20,255 nt of DNA, from contig CALSCQ010002952.1 of NCBI GenBank assembly GCA_943704525.1, forward strand, positions 1 through 20,255, read 5' to 3'. The translations under genes and the position numbers were made by a program. The notes beneath the pieces are model-generated. The model did not search any database. It saw only the letters and a program-made list of their open reading frames with translations, and was not told the origin of the DNA. The DNA is from Pigoraptor vietnamica (taxonomy: Eukaryota; Opisthokonta; Filasterea). The number at the start of each line of letters is the position of its first letter. Within the stretch, counting starts at the first letter, position 1. Below are positions 1-10,414 of this stretch, piece after piece.

Positions 1-15
1 GTTTGCGACGTGTGA

Positions 16-35
16 GTGTGTGTGTGTGTGTGTGT

Positions 36-108
<73 letters not shown>
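16..108. repeat. (GT)n microsatellite
   Basis: Nearly pure GT dinucleotide run with one interruption (GG near 36). It lies in the GCLC intron that follows the last visible exon, so it reads (CA)n in the sense of that gene, about 28 nt downstream of the 5' splice site. Confidence 0.97.
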
Positions 109-109
<1 letters not shown>

Positions 110-136
110 CGAGAAATGTGTATGGGAGAAAATCAC

Positions 137-2531
137 CTCAAAGTGGTCAGAGTCGTTCTCGTCGTCCTGGTCGATGCGCTCCCGATACACCACAAGGGGA
201 TCGCGGATGAACAGGTGCGCAATGTGGCGCGCAAGGCGGTCGTCGATGCCTGCGACGGCAACAGGCACCGTTACGCACATGCTAGACTGCTGTTAGGCAC
301 TGCTAGCCATGCGCTTGTCTTGCGTGCTAGACGAGAGTCAAATGCACGGCCGCGCTCACACGCACGTACGCACGCACGCAGACAGGAGCACATACAACAA
401 CCACATCCCAACATAGCCAACATGAAGAGTTTCGTGGCGATGGCAGCGCGTCGCGATGACCCACGCACGTCCCCACCTCCGTCCATGAGCGTGCGGTGGA
501 TGTCCCTGTCGTACACGAGATCAATGTCGTTGTAGCTGTCCTTCAAGAGCGGGCTGTTCGAGATGTAGCAGTCGATCGAGTCGTAACGGCTCTTGTTGAT
601 CACGTGGCGGTTCTCGCGCAGCGGCTGCGGCAGGAGAACGAGAATGAGGGGCGTTGCATACATTGAACAAAGGGCACTGTGCGCAGGTCGAGAGAAAGCG
701 GGCGGGTGTGCGAGTACAGGGAGAGTGGGGGTTTGTTTGTGAGTCAAGGGAGGATGGGTGTGCGCCATTGCGCGCAAGCCGTGCCGCACGTTCCGACATG
801 CTCCCGCCAATGTGACGCCATGCAAACAAGTCAGAAAAGACTGCGAGCTCTCGGCATCGTGCGCATTGCATTACCGCACCTTCAGGCCAAGCTCCTCGTC
901 GGTGCGGTCGTCCACTGACGCCGCGATGACGTCCCATCGGCAATCGACGTCAGCGAGATGACCCCGGAAGATGGGTGCCGCGGCTGTCAACGCGAGCTGC
1001 GCACATGTTCCCACAGTTTAGCAGGGTTCAGACAGTAGTGAATTTGTTATCGCAATCGTGAACTGCGCGCTCCACCATCACGTACACACCCACATGCAGG
1101 CACACAGACCCAAGTGCACGCACAGCCGCAGACTCACGTACCATGATGGGGCATAGCACGGCGAGTTGGTCGTAGAGATTGCGTGCCTCGTCGATGGAGC
1201 ATGCCTGGAAAGTGGCCTGCGACAGAGCAATAGGACACGCGTTCAGTAAGCACGCACAGGGCGAACAGCTTCGTGCAGACGACACGCACGCGCACACGCA
1301 TAGGTTTATGCACGCACAGGAGACCTGCAGACAGGAACGCACACATAACGCACGCACACAACACACGCACGCACCCAACACACGCACGCACCCAACACAC
1401 ACACGCACGCACACGCAGGGCACATTCGCGGACTCGCCTGCAGACAACAGCAGCCCATTCCGAATCCCATCGCGTCCATGTAAATGTGGTCGTTCTTCAG
1501 CGCAGCGCGGCACTCGTCGTCGGCGTTGGCGATCGACTCGAGATAGGGCGACGGAGTGTGGACGTCCTTGTAAAGTGGCACGTTGATCACGACGCGCTTG
1601 CCCCTCCGCTCGCGAATGTTGGCGGACAGCGTGGGAAATCGCTTGTGCGGGTTGATGGCGTCGTCTGGAAAGAAGAGCGACTGCGCGTAGGGACCGCGCG
1701 GTTGCATGGGGGGCTCCGTGAACGAGCCGCAGCCGAGACGAGGGAAGCTCGTCACCGTCAGGGCGACCTCGTGCGGCTGCAGGAACTCACGCACGCGGAG
1801 TCGCCTGTGTGCGATAGCAAAAGGGACGGGGCGTGTCAAGCGGCCATTCTATGACGCCACTTCCATTTCTTCTTTCTCGCAGCAGCAAATGGCGCAATGG
1901 CATTACCGTTTGTGCATGTTGCCTTCCACGTCGGCGAGGTCGCGCACCGTGGAGCCGTAGGGGCGCCCGGGCGTGCCCTCAACCATGAAGCGGCCATACT
2001 CCGGGCGCCAGAGGTACTCGAGGACGTCATTGGGTCTGGTTGAAGAGCAACACGTAACGATGCATTTTGTTACGTTGTGAATAAATGGACAGCGCAGGAG
2101 AGGACACATATCAATGTCTGTGACAATTAGGGTGAGCTTAGTAACAAGCGGCAAGCCACAACTGCGCCCTCACCCCGCGTGCACTTCCTCCTCGTTCAGG
2201 CTGTGGAGAATGTCGGGACAGCGGAGAGAGACGCGCGCCGTTCGTCGCTCGGGGTCCAGCGAACCCACAATGTATTCGACCTTGCGAAGGGTGCGATTGC
2301 AGTGAGCACAATGGGTCGAACGAGTCCCAAAGGTATTGTCCCCAAAAAGAACTCACACAACCGTCACCTTCGTGCACGCACCTCATCGCCCCACTTCAGA
2401 CAGTCGCCGGTGCGGTCACGCAGCCGTCGGTATATGGAGAGGAACTGTCGGATGCCGTGCGCGCGCACGTGGTCCGCGTACTTTTTGGCATCCTCCCACG
2501 AGAGGGGAGTGCCGAGGGAGAGCAGGCCCAT
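137..2531 (-). CDS. GCLC: Glutamate-cysteine ligase catalytic subunit, 5' part (runs off left edge)
   Basis: Eukaryotic gamma-glutamylcysteine synthetase, the ATP-dependent first and usually rate-limiting step of glutathione synthesis in the cytosol. Exons read on the minus strand: 2531-2382, 2280-2174, 2035-1907, 1804-1438, 1216-1142, 996-880, 624-477, 249-137. They join in frame to 402 codons; animal enzymes are about 640 aa, so the last third lies left of the window. The start is the ATG giving [20 protein letters not shown], nearly the animal N-terminus. Family signatures seen: KWGDE-VEY (residues 46-53, metal-binding glutamates), WRPEYG and VEGTPG (95-109), [27 protein letters not shown] (238-246), TFQACS and RYDSID (328-333). 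Residues 247-249 are three consecutive cysteines where animals have two. Intron 4 uses a GC donor. The last donor, GTGATT at 136, is weak but is placed by homology after DHFE. It shares a divergent promoter with the aminopeptidase. Family identity is very secure. Confidence 0.96.
1217..1437 (-). other. GC-AG intron in GCLC
   Basis: The exon ends ...CTGCAG and the intron starts GCGAGT. The next exon starts GCCACTTTC after an ordinary CAG acceptor. The junction gives [11 protein letters not shown], colinear with the conserved GCLC segment, and no GT donor nearby keeps this frame. The rest of the donor (CAG before, GAGT after) is a strong U1 match, as is usual for GC donors. Confidence 0.88.
1362..1395. 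repeat. 17-bp tandem repeat, two copies plus partial
   Basis: Unit CACACGCACGCACCCAA occurs exactly twice in tandem, followed by a degenerate third start. It sits inside GCLC intron 4 in a wider CA/CGCA-rich stretch (about 1285-1420). Confidence 0.85.
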
Positions 2532-2900
2532 GGCACACGCGCGCACGAAGCAATGCAGGCGGTGACACGGGGAGAATGAAGAGCGACTTGCAGAAGACGG
2601 AGTGCCCACGCGCAATTTAGATGAAAGTCGTTGCCGACTGTTGTGTCATTGGCGCCAGAATCGCTTCGCGATGGGTGTTCAGGTGACGTCATGTCCGGAT
2701 TCAAAGTCTGGACACTGCCCGCATGTTGAAGAGACGGTGGTCATCCCCCTCAAAGGTAAGTGTCGCTTCAACGTGTGCGCGTGTGTGCGTGTGTGGTGCG
2801 GTTTGTGTGAAGGTTGAATGCTGTAAGCTAAGAGTGCGCACATCCCCTTCGTACGACCTCTGCGCGACACTCTCCGGTGCCTGCGCACGTCGCTCGCGCG
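2532..2900. promoter_or_regulatory. Divergent promoter between GCLC and the M1 aminopeptidase
   Basis: Only 369 bp separate the two start codons, so the core promoters and 5' leaders of both genes must lie here unless there are distant leader exons. It holds a perfect palindrome TGACGTCA (2684-2691) and two small inverted repeats, AGTCG-TTGC-CGACT (2626-2639) and ATCGC-TTC-GCGAT (2660-2672). No TATA box is evident. The role is inferred from position. Confidence 0.6.
2684..2691. promoter_or_regulatory. CRE-like palindrome TGACGTCA
   Basis: Perfect 8-bp bZIP (CREB/ATF-class) consensus, about 160 bp from the GCLC ATG and 210 bp from the aminopeptidase ATG. A second perfect copy lies in the other divergent promoter at 9927. 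Binding is not shown by the sequence. Confidence 0.45.
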
Positions 2901-3772
2901 ATGGCGGACAGTGGGCCGAGGGACAGCGACGCGACAGTGCCAGAGTCCGAGTTCCTCATTGACGACGGCGATGGCATCGTGCTCGAGGCGAAGTCAAGAG
3001 GCAGAGGTGCGCGGGGGTGTGTGTGCATGGCGCGCACGTGTTCTCGGCCAGGGGATCATTTTGGGAACCGATTCAGACGAAGCATACCTGCGTTTGGAGC
3101 CTGTTGCCTGCTTACTCACTTTCAGTGCGTCGTTTGCAGCATGCGTCTCGCTCACGCGACAACGCCGCGCGCGTCTCTTTGGACTGCTGACGGCGATTGT
3201 GGTCGCAGTCATCGTCATTGCTGCGGTGGCCAGTTCGCGCAACAGCCCGCGGCACGGTGGGCTAGTGTGCGCACACTCCAAAGTGCAGTGCGTGGAGACT
3301 TTGAAGAATGACGGAACGACTTTCTGCGCATTCTGCGACCATCTAAAGGACAGCGTGTCATATTGTTTGTGTGTGCAAGCCTCCATGGGCGACTGTGCGA
3401 GCGTGCATTCGCTGAGACGAATTATTTTCATGTGCAGCGACGAATGAAACGGGCGTGGGCGGCGATGGTCTTCCCTGGGCTACCATTCGGCTGCCAACAA
3501 ACATTGTGCCGCGGGTATGTGTTGCAAGCCTGTGCGTGCAGGTGCTGTGTGCGCGTGTATGCTCTGCGTGTATATACTTGGGGCGCATATGTGCGTGTGC
3601 ATGTTCTGGCTTCAAGTCGTCTGAACTGTGGTAACAACTCGACCTCCCTCTGCGCAGCGGTACGACTTGCTTCTATTCCCGGACCTCGATAATCTCGAGT
3701 TCACAGGGAATGTCAACATCACCGCAGAGGTGAGCTCTCAGCGCGCATGGCATATATGCGTACATGTATGTA

Positions 3773-3803
<31 letters not shown>

Positions 3804-6800
3804 CTGAATGTGTCCCTATGTGTGGTGTGTGCGGGATGTGCGACGAGAGAGAGCGCGAGAGGAGTGTGCATGCTGCGTTGTGTCTGTGACTCGTGTGCCG
3901 TTTATGTTATGTCACATTTGCAATTCGTTCACTCGACTCGCGTAGGTTACGTCGCCCACGCCGTACGTCACCCTCCATTCGCTTGAGCTCAACATTACGT
4001 CGGTGGATGTGTCGATAATTGCAACCGGCGAAATTGTGCCCATTCTCAAGTGGGTCTGAGGCGCAGCTGGTACTCTATTGTGCTGGTGCTCTATTGTGCA
4101 CAGTGTGGCGTGTGCACGTGTGTGTGCGTGTTTCTGTTATGCATGTACTGTAGCATGTGTGTCTGGCGCATGCATACAATACATCCCACATTGAGAGACC
4201 CCATTGACCCACGCAGGACGTCCGTCTTGCCGTCGTACCAATTCACCGTCATCACGACGTCATCCCCCCTTCCGCGAGGGCGCATCTCCATTCTCCTGTC
4301 GTTCGCGGCGCCACTCACGGACACCCTCGCCGGTCTCTACCTCAGCACGTACTTTGACCGCGCCACAAACACAACGCGCCGCATCGCAGCGACGCAGTTT
4401 GAGCCGACGGACGCCCGCCGCGCGTTCCCGTGCTTTGACGAGCCCGAGGTGAGTCGTGTCGCATTTGCTTCTGTTCACGTACGGCAAGGTGATGCCGTTA
4501 CACACTTCGTACTCGCCGCCTTTTCCGACATACTCACATTCCTCGCACGCACAGCTCAAGGCCGTTGTTGCGGTCTCTGTCGTCGTCAAGGACGGCTACG
4601 TGCCCCTGTCCAACATGCCCGAACTGTCGCGAACGCCGCTTTCCGCGCGCCCGCCGTGCTTCTTCTGTCCGCGCGACGCGTCCACGCGCGGCGCCTCCTA
4701 CACGGTCGTGCGGTTCGCCGATTCAGTTCCTATGAGCACATACCTCGTCGCACTGGTTGTGTCTGACTTTCAGTCTGTGGAAGCCACTGGGACGGACATT
4801 CCCGTGCGCGTGTGGGGCCCGCCCGCGCGCACGAGCCAGCTCGCGCTCGCCGCCAACGTCACCGGTCGAATTCTGTCGAGTTATGGGCGGACTTTTGGGA
4901 TTCCTTATGCGCTGCCGAAGTTGGACCTGGTGCGTGCGTATGGCGCTCGGTGTCGAGTTGTGGCTGTGTCATTGTTCTGCCGTCTGAGTGCATGTGTGCG
5001 CCGTTGTTGGTATTTGTTAAGGGGAGATGTCGAAGCAACTTAAATTATAGGCCACTCCACAAGGGAGGGAGATGTCTCCAATGTGCAGCGCGGTGTGTAT
5101 TATTTGGTACACTTGTTTAGTCCGTTCGTCTTCGTCTTCGCAGATTGCAATTCCTGACTTCGCCGCGGGTGCGATGGAGAACTGGTGAGTAATTGGGATG
5201 CGTATGGGTGGCGTTGCCGGTCTGTGTGCCAGATATCTGCGCACGTGCATGTATGTGCACTGTTGTCCATTGACCGCTGTCGCGCGGCGCCGCAGGGGAC
5301 TCATCACGTATCGTGAGACTGCGCTCATGTACGCGCCAGGCATCTCTTCCACAGCCGACGAGCAGGTGCGCGCGCGTGTACGGCCATCTGCTTCATCAGT
5401 GCGCGCTGCGTGCGTGCCGTGCCGTGCCGTGCGTGTTGCTCCATATGTCTGCGTGCGTGCGTGTGCGTGCGTGCGTGCTGTTAGCCTCGTCGGATCGTAT
5501 GTGCCGATCGCTCGGAGGCTCACACCCCCGTCGCATTCGCCCGCAGTGGGTGAGCCTCGTCGTTGCGCACGAGCTGGCGCATCAGTGGTTTGGCAATTAC
5601 GTCACCCTCAACTGGTGGAGTGCACTGTGGTGGGTGTCCGCGCAGTCCGGACTTGCTGCGTTCTGTGCGTCCTCCCCGCGCATAATTAATCCTTGAAAGG
5701 AATGTTGGGCTGTGCGACGACCCTCGCTTTGGGCCTATTACGCTCAAAGGGTTTTGATAGTCCTCTCTCTCTTTGACCAGTAGTAATTCCCTTGCCCTGT
5801 GTCACTCAATCACAGGCTCAACGAAGGGTTTGCTGCGCGCATGGAGTACCTCGGCGTGGATGCCGTGTTTCCGGTGAGTGGGACGCCCGTTACTCCGCCT
5901 TTCTTCAATGTGATCTCGTGGAGCACTCGCGACAGACAGTCTCCGTTTTTTAGCTTGCGAAAGTCTTCGCTTTTTGCGTGCGCTATGCATCACGCCGTGT
6001 AACACCCTGTAACACGCCGTGTGCGATGTACGCTGCAGGAGTGGGACATGGATGCCCTGTTTCTACCGATGACTTTGCTGCGCGCGCTCAACACAGACTC
6101 CACCGACGCCTCGCACCCCATCTACGTGGAAGTGCACAACCCCGCGGAGATCAACGAGATCTTTGATGGTGTGTGCTGTGCGTGCGTGCGTGAACGTGTG
6201 ATCGTGTGACCGTGTGAGCGTGTGAGCGTGTGAGCTTGTGACCGTGTGAGTGTGCGAGCGTGTGTGTGTATGTGCGTGCGAGCGTGCGAGCGTGCGTGCG
6301 TGCGTGCGTGTGTGAGCGTGTTGGTCAAGGGAATGGGTGTGAAACTCTGATTTGTGCTCCTGTTGCGATACGCACTCTTATTTGGCGGTGCTCTCTGCCC
6401 CTCAGACATCTCGTACGAAAAGGGCGCCTCGCTCCTCCGCATGCTCGCGTGGACCCTCGGCGAGGACGTCTTTTACGCAGGCCTCCGCTCCTATATCCAC
6501 AAGTACGCCCTCTCAAACGCCGACATGGGCGACCTCTGGGACGCGCTCACGGCCGCGGCGAACGGCGCCGTCGACGTCCGCGCCTTCATGGATGCCTGGG
6601 TCAACCGAAAGGGTTATCCTGTCGTCACCGTGACGCGGGTCAACGCCACGTGCGTCGCGATTCGCCAGGAACCCTACCTGCGCGCCGTCACGCACGACCT
6701 CGCCGCGACCGACCCCGATGCTGATTTGCAGTGGCAAGTGCCTCTGGCGTACTACTACGGCAGTAGCGATGTGCGGCGCGCCGGGACGCTCTTGGGGAGG

Positions 6801-8023
6801 CAAGTGCTCCTTGAACTTGGTCCCTCGTGCGCGTCGACGTGGCTCAAGCTGAACGCGGGAAATCGCGGCTACTTTCGCGTGAGCTACGATGCAGCGACTG
6901 ACGGGTGCGGCGGGTGGTCGTTGCTGGCCTCGGAGGCGGCAAAGGGCTCTCTCCCGGCGGAAGACTTGGCCGGATTGATCGACGACGCGTTCTCGCTCGC
7001 GCGTGAGGGCTTCGTCGCGCAGACAGTACCTCTGCTGCTCACGCAGGCGCTTCCGGCGTACGACGACTACCTGCCGTGGCGCGTGGCCATTGCGCAGCTG
7101 GACCGCTTGAACGCGCTGCTGCAGAGCACCGACGCGTACGATGTGTTCCTCGCGCACTTGCAGCGCCTCCTCGACACGGCCGTGGGTCGAATTGGGTGGG
7201 ATGCGCAGCCGACGCACATGCGGCGCCTCTTTCAAGCCACCGCGCTCACGGCCGCTGTCGTGTACGACCACGCGCCGTCGGTGGAACGCGCGCGGCAGCT
7301 GTTTGCGGTCATTATGGGAGGCACGCTCGCAACGCCCCTGCCCAGCGACGTTCGTGACGCCGTGTTTATCGCGGGAGTCGCGTCTGGCGGCGTCGCCGAG
7401 TGGGAGTATGTGTGGGTAGCCATCCTTATTCTTTCTTCTTCAATGTCTTGATTTTTTGGCGTTCACCCTCGTGCCTTTCTCTCTAGCTCGCTCTATCGTG
7501 AAGTTGAGTCGATGGAAGCATGTCTTGATTCAGCTGATTCGACACCTATCTCGTTTGCGTGGGCAGGTGGTCCGTCTACATGACGACCGAAATTCCCAGC
7601 GAGCAGGAGCGTTGCCTCAAGGCCCTCGCCGCGACACGCCGGCCGTGGCTGCTCAGCCGCTATCTCGCCTACTCGCTCGACCCGTCCAAAGTGCGCGACC
7701 AGGACGTCTTCATTGTGCTCGGTCACGTGGCGGCGTCCCCGATCGGCCAGCAGCTTGCGTGGGATCACGTACGCACGCACTGGGACGCGCTGTTTGCGCT
7801 GTACGGCGAGGGGATGGCCATGTCTCGCGTCGTCTCTTACGTCACGGGTTCGTTTGCGACGCGACTTCGGCTGGATGAGTTTGACCTCTTCTTCAAGGGG
7901 AGGGACGCAGGGGCTGCCGAGCGCGCGGTGGCGGCATCACGGAAGAAGATACAGGCGAACATCGAGTGGGTGGAGGAGCACTCGCCGGCGGTGTCCGCGT
8001 GGCTGGCGCAGGCATCGCGATGA
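2901..8023 (+). CDS. Membrane-anchored M1 zinc aminopeptidase (aminopeptidase N/A/ERAP type)
   Basis: Removes N-terminal residues from peptides, probably at the cell surface or in the secretory pathway. Exons: 2901-3006, 3140-3256, 3438-3514, 3658-3729, 3946-4049, 4217-4448, 4555-4929, 5144-5184, 5296-5365, 5547-5629, 5816-5873, 6039-6168, 6406-7411, 7567-8023; all phases join to 975 aa, the usual M1 membrane length. Residues 1-47 are cytosolic, rich in acid then basic. Residues 48-66 form one membrane helix (type II anchor). The M1 N-domain begins at [13 protein letters not shown], the exopeptidase motif GAMEN (370-374), HELAH (406-410), zinc ligand E429 in WLNEGF and catalytic-type Tyr 492 in ISYEKGAS are all present, so an active enzyme is expected. 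Exons 13-14 encode the helical ERAP1-like C-terminal domain. ATG 2901 is the first in frame. Substrate preference cannot be read. It ends 239 bp from the convergent F-box gene. Confidence 0.95.
3778..3802. repeat. (GT)n microsatellite in aminopeptidase intron 4
   Basis: GT run preceded by TATG repeats (about 3762-3777), about 30 nt after the GTGAGC donor at 3730. Confidence 0.95.
5403..5480. repeat. (GTGCC)n / (GCGT)n simple repeats in aminopeptidase intron 9
   Basis: Short runs of GTGCC-like pentamers followed by GCGT tetramers within the intron between the GAMEN-downstream exon and the HELAH exon. Purely intronic and low complexity. Confidence 0.75.
6193..6262. repeat. Octamer minisatellite (CGTGTGAN)n in aminopeptidase intron 12
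   Basis: About eight imperfect tandem copies of an 8-bp unit CGTGTGAN, grading into GT and GCGT repeats up to about 6320. It lies just after the donor at 6169. Confidence 0.85.
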
Positions 8024-8262
8024 GTCGACCGTTGGTTACTAAAATGTGTTACATGTACGCGATGTTCTCTTGTGAGGCTGTGTCTGCGCACAAAGGACCA
8101 TCCGTCGCATACATGCAGCGTTTGTGGCTTGGCTGTGGCAAGACATGTCCCGGGCACGCGCGCGATTACAACAGGCGCTCATCCCATTGCGCAGACGACC
8201 CATTCTCTCACTCGTGAGTGCACGACATGGGTTGCTACTCTCAATTCATGTTCACTTCAGCC
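8024..8262. other. Convergent intergenic spacer
   Basis: Separates the aminopeptidase stop (8023, plus) from the F-box stop (8263-8265, minus). Both 3' UTRs must end here or overlap. I see no AATAAA on either strand, no strong inverted repeat and no gene. Confidence 0.6.
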
Positions 8263-9762
8263 TCATAGCAGCTGTGCATAATGGGCGGCGTCCGCAAGCA
8301 CCCGCGTCGCGTGCCTCGGCGCATGCCCACTCGGCCACTGCTCAAGGAACCGCCGGTGTGCGTCACCGAGGGCGGGCTGTGCGGCGTCCGACCACGTGTG
8401 ACGACCAATGCGCACGAGGCCGAGCAACACGCACATGCACACGAGCAGAGCGTCGTCGTCTCTAGGCCACCGCTCGAACACGGACATCACGCGCGCGCCC
8501 AGTTCTTCGCACAAGTCCCATCGCAATCCATCCATAACAAAGCGCAGTCGCGGAGCGTTACCGCACACCCACTTGCACGCGCGCTGTGCAATGGCGCGGT
8601 CGACGTGGTCTCCGCCGAACGCAGCATCGAGCAGTGCCAACATAAAAGCGCCTATGAGCTCGCATGGGTGGGAATCAAGCGCAATGTCGACGCACGGCAC
8701 CCGCGCAAGTGCGCCAACAGACCACTCTTCGATGGCCACCATTGAGATAAGTCGCACCTTGTGCGCATGTGCCAGCGCGCTGACGTCCTGCACGTGCCGT
8801 AACGCAGTCAGGGACACGTCCGCAACGCCCGCCAGTGCGGACACGTCCGCCGCTGGGATGTTGGCGAGGGCGACCCGGCGGAAGCGGTGCTTCGCGAGGG
8901 GTGCGACATCCGACAGCGGGCAGTCGTCGATTTCGAGGTCGTCGCAGGCGATGTGGGACGCGTCGGTGAGCCCCATGAGTGCGCGGAGTTTCAGGCGGCG
9001 ACCGGTGAAGGGGACTGTGGGGACGTAGGGGCAATCCTCGATGTGGAGGAAGTCGACACGCGACAGCGGCGAAACGTCCGAAAGGCCGTCGCACGCACGC
9101 AAGTGCACGCGGTGGGCATTCGCAAGCGGAGAGACGTCGCACACGCCGCGACAGTCTGCCACGGAAACGGTATGCGCGCGGCTGAGCGGCGAAATGTCGC
9201 GCAGCATTGGACAGTCGACGACCTCCACTTCGGGAATTCCGGCGAGTCCAGACAGGTCGTCCAGCATGAAGCTGCGGAGGGAGACCTTGCGCAGGCCCTG
9301 AAGTGACGACAGCGCGCGCATCACCTCGTACTGTGCCATGCCGAGCACGTCGCCATCGAGCACGAGCGCGCGGAGCCCCCGAAACACGGTTAGATCGCCG
9401 CCGTAGTCCCTCAAGTACTCGTACATCGGGTGTCGCGGCGGTCCCGCCGGCCAGAACTGCTGCTTTTTGAACGGCCTGTGAATAGCCACCGTGAGGGTGT
9501 CGAGAGCGTATGCGGATGCAACCGATTCGCGAAAGGATGCGTCGACGGCAAATCGCGCCGAGTTCTCGCGATTGAGCGTGCGGCGGAGGCCCGACGCAGC
9601 GGAGCGCAGCCCACGGCACGTCACTCTGAGGGCGCGCACGTCAGCATAGGAGAGAAGGGAGAGGATGCGGGCGCAAAAGAGATCCACGGGGAGATCGAGC
9701 AGTCCGCAGGGGGCTGCGTCGACCGCCGCCGAGGCGTTGGATTCGTCGCTGCGCACCTCCAT
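8263..9762 (-). CDS. F-box protein with 20-residue DVSPL-type leucine-rich repeats
   Basis: Single uninterrupted frame of 499 aa starting at ATG 9762. An F-box-like segment (residues about 21-56: LLDLPVDLFCARILSLLSYA then LRVTCRGLR) suggests binding to Skp1 and a role as substrate adaptor of an SCF ubiquitin ligase. Residues about 155-360 hold irregular leucine-rich repeats with D-V/I-S-x-L cores at 189, 209, 229, 267, 285, 306 and 326, that is an exact 20-residue period in places, with a V-x-L/V-x-x-C strand between. The C-terminus (361-499) looks helical, possibly armadillo-like. The target is unknown. It has no introns, unlike every neighbour. Similar repeats (consensus DVSxLxxVHxLxLxxC) are, from my knowledge, common in giant viruses and some protists, so the gene may have been transferred or retroposed. 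The codon use (GC-rich third bases) matches its neighbours. The gene call is strong and the function only general. Confidence 0.85.
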   Translation of the reverse strand: MEVRSDESNASAAVDAAPCGLLDLPVDLFCARILSLLSYADVRALRVTCRGLRSAASGLRRTLNRENSARFAVDASFRESVASAYALDTLTVAIHRPFKKQQFWPAGPPRHPMYEYLRDYGGDLTVFRGLRALVLDGDVLGMAQYEVMRALSSLQGLRKVSLRSFMLDDLSGLAGIPEVEVVDCPMLRDISPLSRAHTVSVADCRGVCDVSPLANAHRVHLRACDGLSDVSPLSRVDFLHIEDCPYVPTVPFTGRRLKLRALMGLTDASHIACDDLEIDDCPLSDVAPLAKHRFRRVALANIPAADVSALAGVADVSLTALRHVQDVSALAHAHKVRLISMVAIEEWSVGALARVPCVDIALDSHPCELIGAFMLALLDAAFGGDHVDRAIAQRACKWVCGNAPRLRFVMDGLRWDLCEELGARVMSVFERWPRDDDALLVCMCVLLGLVRIGRHTWSDAAQPALGDAHRRFLEQWPSGHAPRHATRVLADAAHYAQLL

Positions 9763-9926
9763 AGTTCACAAACTCATTGAATGAAGCGTACGACACGAAG
9801 GGACACAAGGGGCCATGAAGCGTGCGCAGTTGTCTCTGTTTGCTAATAAAGGAGAATGGAGGAGAGAGAATGCACCATTCGAGGCAAGTGTGTGCCGGTT
9901 GCCATCAACAGTGCCAAAAGCAACCG

Positions 9927-9934
9927 TGACGTCA
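9927..9934. promoter_or_regulatory. CRE-like palindrome TGACGTCA
   Basis: Second perfect bZIP-type palindrome, 165 bp upstream of the F-box ATG and about 480 bp upstream of the ASADH ATG. It mirrors the site in the GCLC/aminopeptidase promoter. Confidence 0.42.
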
Positions 9935-10134
9935 TCAGTAGTGAGAGAGTGTCGGAAAGGGCAATTGTTGAGCCCACACTCCTCGCCTTTGCCATGCGAA
10001 GCAAGGGAGAGCAGCACAATAGCAGGGAGAGCGACATGGACCGAGGGCTCAGGAGGCGTCTCCGTAAGTACGCTTCAAACTGAGAAGAGAGCCGGTGTCG
10101 GAAATACGGAACTTTCTCTGCAAAGCAACGCTGC

Positions 10135-10155
10135 GATCGGAACGATTTTCCGATC
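10135..10155. repeat. Perfect inverted repeat, 8-bp arms, 5-nt loop
   Basis: GATCGGAA, spacer CGATT, TTCCGATC. It lies in the divergent promoter and could be a dimeric factor site or a small hairpin. No family recognised. Confidence 0.6.
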
Positions 10156-10301
10156 AGCTGACCTTTGGATGAGTCCACTTGCCCAACTGCAACCACAAGG
10201 GCACTCCATCCGTCTGCGTGTCGCTTTCGTAACCGTCCATTACCTTCATTATCTTTTACTTTGCGTGAACGTGCTCTCCCCGCACACTCGCACACTCTCT
10301 T

Positions 10302-10406
<105 letters not shown>

Positions 10407-10414
10407 TCCGCACC

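Noticed and set aside
3-535. Plus-strand open frames rich in Cys-Val across the GT repeat
   Set aside because: They are translations of the (GT)n microsatellite and run antisense over a confident GCLC exon.
6513-7271. Long antisense open frame (252 codons) on the minus strand
   Set aside because: Mirrors the big aminopeptidase exon 13. High GC at third positions keeps the antisense frame open; the product is Arg/Val-rich and resembles nothing.
8408-9619. Other long frames overlapping the F-box gene (plus strand 8408-9028, minus strand 8675-9619)
   Set aside because: Compositional shadows of the F-box frame; no domain or sensible start, and the F-box frame has clear repeats.
9815-10083. Open frames in the F-box/ASADH spacer, with a GTAAGT donor at 10064
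   Set aside because: No recognisable protein features and no good acceptor to join to ASADH; treated as promoter or leader.
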